NCBI RefSeq assembly: GCF_947242115.1
Contig: NC_074712.1
Coordinates: forward strand, 20,918,915 to 20,982,914
Reading direction: 5' to 3'
Length of the DNA: 64,000 nt
Origin: Biomphalaria glabrata
Taxonomy: Eukaryota; Mollusca; Gastropoda; Planorbidae
The translations under genes were made by a program, and so were the position numbers. Positions 57,457-64,000 of this stretch are shown here, one piece after another. The notes beneath the pieces were generated by a model. The model was not told where the DNA came from. It made no database searches and saw nothing but the letters and a program-made list of their open reading frames with translations. Numbering within the stretch: position 1 is the first letter of the stretch; each line of letters begins with the position of its first letter.

Positions 57457-57870
57457 ATGTATTTGCTGGATCTGTTGGTGATGAAACTACAGATGTCTTT
57501 GGACGTTCGATTTGTTGATGGCTATTGTATTGGAGAAGACTTCTTTGGTTTTCATCCTGTTGTTTCAACAGACGCACTGTCTGTGTCTAACGTCATTGTC
57601 AGAGAATACATTATGTACACTCTAGACATAGACAAACTACTCGGCCAAGGATATAATGGCAGCCCCGTGATGTCTAGCATACAGAACTATGTTCAGGCAA
57701 GAGTTCGTGAAAAATATCCAGAATCAGCCTTTGTCCCTCTCGCGTCTCACAGACTTATCCTTGTTATCACTGACCTGAATAATGTTTCAGATATACGTCA
57801 TGCTGTTGGTGTCATCAAGAAGGTTATCTATTTCTTTCGTAACAGTTCCAAGCTGGAGCGTTGGTGCTAA
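57457..57870 (+). mobile_element. hAT transposase remnant, ZMYM/DUF4371-like type
   Basis: 137 open codons reading VRFVDGYCIGEDFFGFHPV, STDALSVSNVI, LLGQGYNGSPVMSS, YVQARVREKYPESAFVPLAS and IRHAVGVIKKVIYFFRNSSK. This lines up with the stretch of ZMYM1/DUF4371-type hAT transposases: a VD-x-x-C-x-IxEEFxGF phrase, GQGYDGAA-x-MSG, VQA-x-IREKYP-x-A-x-YVHC-x-SH and an FF-x-xSxKR end. The Asp of GQGYDG is N here and the HC-x-SH box is PLASH, so it would not be active. Both flanks are degenerate and element ends were not found. It could be a domesticated fragment, but nothing supports expression. Confidence 0.7.
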
Positions 57871-58914
57871 AGTTACCTCTCTTAACAAAGTGGTCTCTCT
57901 ATAGCACCTCAGAAGTCTCATTGACTTAATCAAATACCAACTTGACCATGCCGCGTAACACTTCAGGGATGGCATCCAGAGTAAGGCGAGACTGTTGGCA
58001 GTCTTGGTATTGAATTGGTGCTTCCAAGAATTAGCAGTTGACAGACACACCGAGCTAAAACCAATTGTTTGGATTTGGGATTTATTACAGAACACGTCAT
58101 TCCGTATCTTGATTCGTTAGTTTCTTCATTAACGTTTCGTATTTTAAGAAATAATAATTCTCAGCTCATCCTGTTTTGTCTTCATCCTAAACCGATACAA
58201 GAGCTGGAACGTTAAGGAGACTCTCAGCACTGTACACGATAAGCGTTCATCCACAGCTTTTTCCATCACGATTAGAAGCAATTCATTATTTAAGTTATTG
58301 ACAGTTTTGGCAGCCACAGTCGATCATTGGCTGTATCTGTTTGATCGACCTCAGGGAGCCACGGACCGCTCTGAATAACTCAACAACCTGTACAGTAAAT
58401 AGTTTTTCAAATGTTTGTTTTATTTCATGAAAGTATTTACAGTGCACTTAAAATCGCATAAGGATGGGGACCCAAGGTTGCACCAGTTCTTTTCTTTAAT
58501 ATTCTCCGTAACAAGAAAGTCGACGCTACAACCTTGAGCCATAGGTGGCAACTGCACTCCCTATAAAAAATCTTGCTTGACCTCATGGTCAGGGGGGGGG
58601 GATACATAAAGCTGCAGTGATTGAAAATGGAAATAATCCTCACCAAATGTTATCATAATTATTTATTATTTTATTCGATGTCATTAATTGTTTTTTAAAC
58701 TTTTTATTTAATGTCAACAAAATACCATTATGATTCAACCATCTGTTAATGCCATCAATTAAATTTTGTAGTAAATATCTTTAAAATTCCATTGTTGGTT
58801 ATTTAATTTATAAAAAAAAATGTCCAAACATTAGGTGTACATCAGTTGTAGTAAAATATTTGTGTAACAAAGTTGTTTGTGTCTTCCTTAATCAAAAGAC
58901 TCAATGACATTTAA
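57871..58914. other. Probable decayed continuation of the hAT copy; otherwise no gene
   Basis: No clear motif. Frames are short and broken. A G run at 58591-58600. Confidence 0.3.
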
Positions 58915-58920
58915 GTTATT

Positions 58921-58936
58921 TTTATTTCACTTTATT
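58921..58936 (-). promoter_or_regulatory. Polyadenylation signals of the secreted peptide gene
   Basis: Two AATAAA hexamers on minus (complements of 58931-58936 and 58921-58926), 51 and 61 bases past the stop codon. Confidence 0.6.
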
Positions 58937-58986
58937 ACTTATCATAGACATCCAATTAATTTTGATTGAAGGTTGTTTCTAATTCG

Positions 58987-59114
58987 TCAATCTCTACGAC
59001 CGAATGCAGCCACTTGTACATACGGGGCTGGGTCTACACCATCGACTGGACTGAACGTTGTCTGACCTTCATCCCCGTCCTCAGGGTCAGCTGGACCATA
59101 GCCTCCATCTTGTT
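58987..59114 (-). CDS. Secreted peptide gene, coding exon 2 (acidic peptide ending in GRRD)
   Basis: Acceptor TTTTTTTCCTTGCTAG on minus; exon from 59114, stop TGA at 58989-58987. In the phase left by exon 1 (one base, G, completing GAA) it reads EQDGGYGPADPEDGDEGQTT, then FSPVDGVDPAPYVQVAAF and the last residues GRRD. The product is Gly/Asp/Pro-rich and acidic, without Cys. The G-R-R near the end is the classic signal for dibasic cleavage and C-terminal amidation, which would leave a peptide ending VQVAAF-amide. The frame is fixed by splice phase, by the absence of stops and by polyadenylation signals just downstream. I do not recognise the family. Confidence 0.7.
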
Positions 59115-59446
59115 CTAGCAAGGAAAAAAATAATAAAGATTAAAATCGGACCAACCCGAAAATTCAAGAATCATTTATCTCCCCTTTCTCCACACAACTT
59201 ATTCCTCCTACACACACTAACACACACATACAATATATCCTAAATACAATATATGGGTATTCTTTGAATTTTATTTCAGCTTATTATCGAAATATTTGAA
59301 ATTGATGCTTTCAAACAAGATCAAATTTTTTATCAAGTTTTGAAAATTATTTTAGTGAGGTTATAAATTCCGTTTTAACTTTTAGGTAGATCAAATTATT
59401 AAAATTAAATTGTGCAAAAAAAAAAGCTATTAAATATATATACTGT

Positions 59447-59512
59447 GTACTTGCTCCTACTCTATTCGCTATCTTCTTTGACGTAATGCTGGGTCAAGGC
59501 TTGGTTCAGACG
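59447..59512 (+). mobile_element. RTE-like LINE scrap (RT block)
   Basis: The plus strand reads VLAPTLFAIFFDVMLGQGL, the same RT block as KQGCVLAPTIFAIFFSVMLG at about 11850. Only about 20 codons remain, inside the intron of the secreted peptide gene. Confidence 0.75.
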
Positions 59513-59621
59513 GCAATGTGTTCAATCTTCGTCTACTATCCCAGTTCTCCTAATCAAATGTACAGACCCCTAGTCACAACAAAACCGATTCAAGACAAAC
59601 AATCCTCCGTCGATAACTCCA

Positions 59622-59742
59622 GTTACTTTACACATCAACACACTCGCTCAGTTACTTTACACATCAACACACTCGCTCAGTTACTTTACACATCAACACA
59701 CTCGCTCAGTTACTTTACACATCAACACACTCGCTCAGGTCA
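59622..59742. repeat. 29-bp tandem repeat, four copies
   Basis: GTTACTTTACACATCAACAC plus ACTCGCTCA, four near-perfect units. Confidence 0.95.
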
Positions 59743-60148
59743 GTTTCACCTCAAAGCATAAACAAAATTCAAAAAGTTCTCACGTGGAAAAAAAAAAGGT
59801 CAGTCGGGGGGAACAAGTTTACAACACTAGATATATATATATATATAATATAAAAAATGTTTGCACTATTTTGAAATTGATCCCCTGAACCTCCGATTAA
59901 AAGTCCGTTGCTGGGCCGACCTTAAACCGATTTCACCGATAGCTTCAAATAGGGTCCCGCAATTTTTAATGCCGGTCCTGCTTTGAAGGTTGCTTGCGTA
60001 ACACTGCCTTTTGGGATAAAGCTAAGATTACTTTAGAACCAAATATATTGTAGTACTCATATTATAGTTAATTCTCTTTAGCATGGCAATGGATAGTGTC
60101 CAACGCTCGGTGATCCCTAAAGCCAGGTCTGTTTATAACTACACTTAC

Positions 60149-60224
60149 CGTAACCACTAACAGTTGTTAAGCTTTCAAAGAGAAGGCAAGAAGCGAGCAA
60201 GAAGACGACAACTTTCAGGACCAT
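60149..60224 (-). CDS. Secreted peptide gene, coding exon 1 (signal peptide)
   Basis: ATG at 60224, 38 bases after the CAG acceptor at 60263. It reads MVLKVVVFLLASCLLFESL then TTVSGY and one base before the consensus donor G|GTAAGT (exon end 60149). One Lys followed by a strong hydrophobic core and a TTVSG cleavage region is a textbook signal peptide. Joined with exon 2, the protein is 67 residues; the mature part would begin near Gly24, Tyr25 or Glu26. A secreted signalling, defence or matrix peptide is possible; the sequence alone does not decide. Confidence 0.7.
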
Positions 60225-60262
60225 GGCTGATCGTTGGCAATTCAAGAGTGATGGAAAAGTTC

Positions 60263-61378
60263 CTGAAACGAAATAAATAATCTCTCATTGAATTCATTTT
60301 ATGTAAAAGAAGTCACTTTAAAGAGTGAAACTGTAGGACTGTATGTGAGCAGGGGGTTAGGATCAGCGGAGAATTTTCTGAATGACACTGAGGTGTGAGA
60401 ATGTTTGTTAAAGTGTGTGAAAGAGAGATTGGAACTGTGTAAGAGTGTGGGGAAAAAAATGGAATTGGGTGTAAGTGTCTGCAAAATGTCACTAATAACA
60501 AAAATTAAACCAGAAAAAAGTAAGTTGAACTTAATGGCAAATAGAAATAAAATATTTTCATTCTGTGTTGACTTAAGCAAGATGCTTACATCTTAAAAAC
60601 ATTTCTGAATAGTGCCTGCTCAAGAAGATTAATTCAATTATAATACTAGCAAATTTTTAATTATTGTTTAATATTTTAAGCCAGTGATGCTCAAAAAAAA
60701 AGGACAACGGGTCAGATTTGGCCCGCGACGTGGTTTAATCCGGCCTTCTGAAGCTTCAGCACAAAGTGTAGAAAAAGCCTTCCGTTGTAAAAAAAAAAGT
60801 TTAAAAAAAGTATCTTTATCTATGTTAGAGTCCTCACGTTTTCTCTGAAGGATTGGTACCATGAACTTTAACACATTAATGTAAAATCTAGCGTCTACTT
60901 TTGTGTGGAACGTGATAATAAACATATTTGTTTTATAAAGAAAATGTGGATGTTTTGAAAACATGCAAACTGCATTATAAAACGAATATGTGGGAATTGA
61001 TGCACTAACGGCTCCAGAAGTTTGGATAGGGGCATTTTTTTCCAAACCCTAACACCCAGTAAACCCTAAACCTAAACATAAACGCGTGTACACCATACTT
61101 ATAATGGCGCAAGAGTTTGGACACGCAAGAAGAAGTAAAGGAAAGATCACTCTTCGATTTCTGCGGACTAGAGTTACTGTACGAAAAAAAAAAGAGGGGG
61201 GAAGAACAATTAGTATTCCCCCGTCACAAAATAGCAGGGCCGGCTTTAACCTTTGTGACCAAGAAAGATCACTCTTTTTTTTATTTCTACCCCACGTAAA
61301 TTTAGCGGCGAAAAAAGAGTTGGGGGGGGGGTGGGGAGAAACAAGTAATCTACTCTGTATTCACCCGTCACTAAATAG
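60263..61378. other. No gene recognised; repeat scraps
   Basis: 60677-60745 (CCAGTGATGCTCAAA, then CAGATTTGGCCCGCG) resembles a hAT-type left end. 61036-61082 has telomere-like CCCTAA/CCTAAACC units. 61117-61378 holds two diverged copies of a roughly 155-bp unit (AAAGATCACTCTT...CCCGTCACAAAATAGCAG and its partner). Confidence 0.45.
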
Positions 61379-62063
61379 CAGCGCCGGACTTAACCATTGT
61401 GGGGCCTTATGTGAAACGGATTTCGCGGGGCCAAGTTTGGGTAGGGATACGGATAATAAGTGAAAATGAAGAGTTTGTATTAGAAAATAAATTCGTCTTT
61501 GCATTTTATTCAATCTTTACTACATAAAGAATTACTTCACTAGTCTTGCGTGTAGCGAAGTCATTCAGTATATCATAATAATTCTGTTTCCTACATAGAT
61601 CACGCTCAATAGCAATAATTACCAAATGATTCAATCTATCTACGAGAATTGTTGACCTCAAGTAATTCTTTGTTTGAGGCGCGAGAAGCTTCTTTCACTA
61701 GATTCCACAATTACGGGTATTGCATAATGCCGTTTTTTTTAATCGTGCGTAGGATTGGATTGGCGTTTCCCATATTAAATGACACCCCAAATTGACCATA
61801 TTCGTCTATAATTTCAGGAGATTTGTATGAGTTTTCAAAAGATTTTAATAATTTCGGATATTTCCAGGACTTTTTCGTATATTTTGCAATTTCAGGAGAT
61901 TTCCAGGACCTCCTGTTAAATCGAAGGGAGGCCGCGGGAAATCTGTTATAAGTTATAAAATGGTTTAATTTAATAATTTATACACCTAAAATTAGCGCGG
62001 GTCCTATAAAAGTGCGGGTCCCGCTGCGGTCGCATAGGATGCAGTGGCCTAAGGTCGGCCCTG
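61379..62063. mobile_element. hAT-type MITE, 685 bp
   Basis: Starts CAGCGCCGGACTTAACC. Read on minus from 62063 it starts CAGGGCCGACCTTAGGCC. Flanks CTAAATAG (61371-61378) and CAAAATAG (62064-62071) match at seven of eight positions. No coding. Confidence 0.75.
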
Positions 62064-62100
62064 CAAAATAGCGGCGTATGCTACGCCGCCGGTCGTCTAG

Positions 62101-63851
62101 TATACTATAAAGCAGAAAATAAGGCGTATGTATGTATATATGTATGGGTGTGTGTCCCGCATAGAAGTCAAAACCGTTTGATAAAACTTGGCATAAATGT
62201 TCATTGGATACTAACCTTCAAATTTGTGTTTCAAAAGTTTTTTTACATAAATTCGTTCCTTATATCCAATTCATTTCGCGCCCCATTCATTAGAATTGCT
62301 AAAGTTATCTCTCTTTTCACTTTTAACAAATCGGGTAAATCCGTTCCCAAAGAATTTTATATTTGACCATAATTTGACTAGACAGATAACTTGCATATTG
62401 CTGATGTAGTCAGTGGCGTCACTAGGGGGGGGTGCGGTCCGCACCGGGTGACACCCGTTAGGGGGGGGGGTGTCACTCAAGTAAAAAAAATGCATGTGGA
62501 TAACTGACAATTATAAAAAAACAACCGACATTGGCCAAATATTGGCACATGTTACTCACGATTAATAAATAGATCTATATACTTTCTTTTTTCGTTTCGA
62601 CTAAACATATTATATTTTTTTATGAATTTTTTTCAAAAGGTTTAAAATGCTTTATCATACTTAATATATCAAGGAAAATGTGAAACCTTACTTTCAGGTG
62701 TTTACCAGCTGCATATATGTATAAGAACACTGCTTTAATAAAAAAAAAATGTTTTAATGGAATCTATTGAATTTGTAGCTAGCACCGTGATATCAGGATG
62801 CCGACCAATAGACACTGTTTGACAAAGGATGACACTCTTCAGCCATAAAATATTATTGAAATCTCACATTGGAAAGTAAATAAGTGGCTATTGAGATTTC
62901 TGAAGATGATGATGTTATTTCATTTTTCTGTAAATCCGGCTAAAAATACAATTGCCAACGAAAACAGAAAAATATTTTTTTAATGGGGGGAGGGAGGGGA
63001 CGGGGGTGACACCCTGGGCTGACTGCATCGGGTGACACCCATCCTAGTGACGCCACTGGATGTAGTCACTGATATTGTGCATTAGAAACAATTAAAGAAA
63101 ATAATAATGTTATAAGTAAAGCGAATGCATGAATTCATGAACAAAAAAAGAAAAAAAAATATTATGAATGGAGCTAAAAATAGCTAATTAACCTGAATTC
63201 AATTTAAACATTGGCGAACGAATGTAGATCTATGTAAAAATGCTTTAGAAAAAAATAATTTGAATTTTAATTTGATTAAAATATGAAATGAATGGACTAT
63301 AATTAATATGTTCATTTGTTTAATTATAAACTATAATTATATCACCTTAGAGTGGAATTAGAGTTTTAGACCTAGTAATAGAGGGATGTGTAACATTTCT
63401 CGTAATGTCTAATGATAGAATGTTCGTCAGGAATTCTAAATTCGCAGATATGAGAACGAATTTATGTAAAAATGCATTTGAAATACACATGAGAAGCTTA
63501 ATTTTATTAAATAATGAAATCAATAAACTATAATTTGTATTTTCACTGGTCAAAGTAAAAAACTATCTGCGCAAAGTGTAGCTGCTAAAATTAGATCTAG
63601 AACTAGATCCTTTCGATCTTTTCATGTAAATATGGTAAACATAGCCTAGATCGATGAAGTTATAATGCTTTCATAGAGTTTGTCAACTTTTTTTTAGGGT
63701 CTAAGTTTGTTTTAGGCCTACATTACATACACTACGGTCTAAGTTAGTACCCAAGGAACATTTATGGCAAGTTTTATCAAGATTGGTCAAACGGTTTTGA
63801 TTTCTATTCGTAACATACATACATACGCCTTACTTTCTACTTTATAATATA
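62101..63851. mobile_element. Inverted-repeat DNA element hosting another MITE
   Basis: The left end TATACTATAAAGCAGAAAAT followed by AAGGCGTATGTATGTATAT, and the right end read on minus (TATATTATAAAGTAGAAAGT, AAGGCGTATGTATGTATGT), are inverted copies that stay similar for about 110 bp (both continue CAAAACCGTTTGA, ATAAACTT-like, ATAAATGTTC). Without the 648-bp insert it is about 1.1 kb. The right part is shared with 43024-45243. No transposase. Confidence 0.7.
62411..63058. mobile_element. hAT-type MITE, 648 bp, nested, intact ends
   Basis: Perfect 16-bp inverted ends, CAGTGGCGTCACTAGG and CCTAGTGACGCCACTG, with a perfect 8-bp target duplication GATGTAGT (62403-62410, 63059-63066). Subterminal GGGTGACACCC repeats occur at both sides. 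Inserted into the element at 62101-63851, hence younger. Confidence 0.9.
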
Positions 63852-64000
63852 GATATGGATGTAAATCCATTTTGCAAAACTACTTTTATTTTCATGGAGA
63901 AAGAAAAACTTGAAAGGAACATTAGCTAAGTTTATATACATTCGTCATCCTATTAAAAAGGAACTCTTGAATAATGTTTTACTTGAAAAATAATCTAATA
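63852..64000. other. No feature seen at the right edge
   Basis: AT-rich sequence to the end of the window. Confidence 0.5.

Larger units (their letters stand above)
58915..60262 (-). other. Host gene: small secreted peptide (at least two coding exons)
   Basis: Minus-strand gene with exons 60262-60149 and 59114 to about 58915 and a 1,034-bp intron. Two AATAAA signals (complement of 58931-58936 and 58921-58926) lie 50-65 bases after the stop. The first visible exon starts at a TTTCGTTTCAG acceptor, so an upstream non-coding exon probably exists. The intron holds an RTE-like scrap and a 29-bp tandem repeat. Confidence 0.7.

Overview
The window is animal nuclear DNA: AT-rich, intron-containing, full of microsatellites, minisatellites and transposable elements, with no operons and no prokaryotic signals. 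The element types (CR1-like and RTE-like LINEs, a full-length I-group LINE, hAT transposons and MITEs, Ty3/gypsy-type LTR elements with SAP-like gag ends), PAN/apple-like and mucin-like host exons, and recurring TCTAGATC-rich stretches fit a mollusc, most likely a freshwater pulmonate snail. That assignment is inference; no rRNA or mitochondrial marker is present.

Left part (1-24 kb). An RTE-like LINE 3' end runs off the left edge (1-690). A host gene on the minus strand is visible as four separated exons: 16310-16169 (Cys-rich, PAN-like), 15554-14541 (Thr/Ser/Pro-rich mucin-like linker built of 66/58-bp repeats), 13587-13369 (PAN-like) and 4927-4715 (PAN-like). Splice phases agree (all inner junctions phase 1). 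Its introns hold two LTR-like repeats in tandem (5918-7051), CR1-like LINE copy A (7941-10436), an RTE-like fragment (10970-12052) and hAT remnants. Upstream lie a 45-bp (CA-rich) array, CR1 fragments in both orientations, and the longer CR1-like copy B (19770-23290), which keeps a signal-peptide-like N terminus, a degenerate 2A motif, a PHD finger, endonuclease and reverse transcriptase.

Middle part (25-49 kb). A 1.27-kb fold-back element (26688-27959) carries head-to-head telomere-like repeats between inverted ends. A complete I-group LINE (28733-34563, minus strand) with a 12-bp target duplication has a three-knuckle ORF1 and an endonuclease-RT-RNase H ORF2 that is open apart from two frameshifts. 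Then come a hAT element (39545-40991), a nest in which a solo LTR is split by a 4.8-kb hAT-type element that itself holds a MITE, a 262-bp satellite-like array and an RTE fragment (41611-46924), and a 75-bp array (47060-48722).

Right part (49-64 kb). A bounded LTR retrotransposon (49498-54624, broken) is followed by a small LTR element with a SAP-domain gag-like frame (54973-56485), a ZMYM/hAT transposase remnant (57457-57870), and a compact host gene on the minus strand (60262 to about 58915) encoding a 67-residue secreted peptide ending in an amidation/cleavage signal. The right end is a series of nested non-autonomous DNA elements.

The host genes found are the PAN/mucin gene and the small secreted peptide gene. 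Everything else recognised is mobile or tandem-repeat DNA. All reading was by eye, so exon limits rest on splice motifs and phase, not on transcripts.
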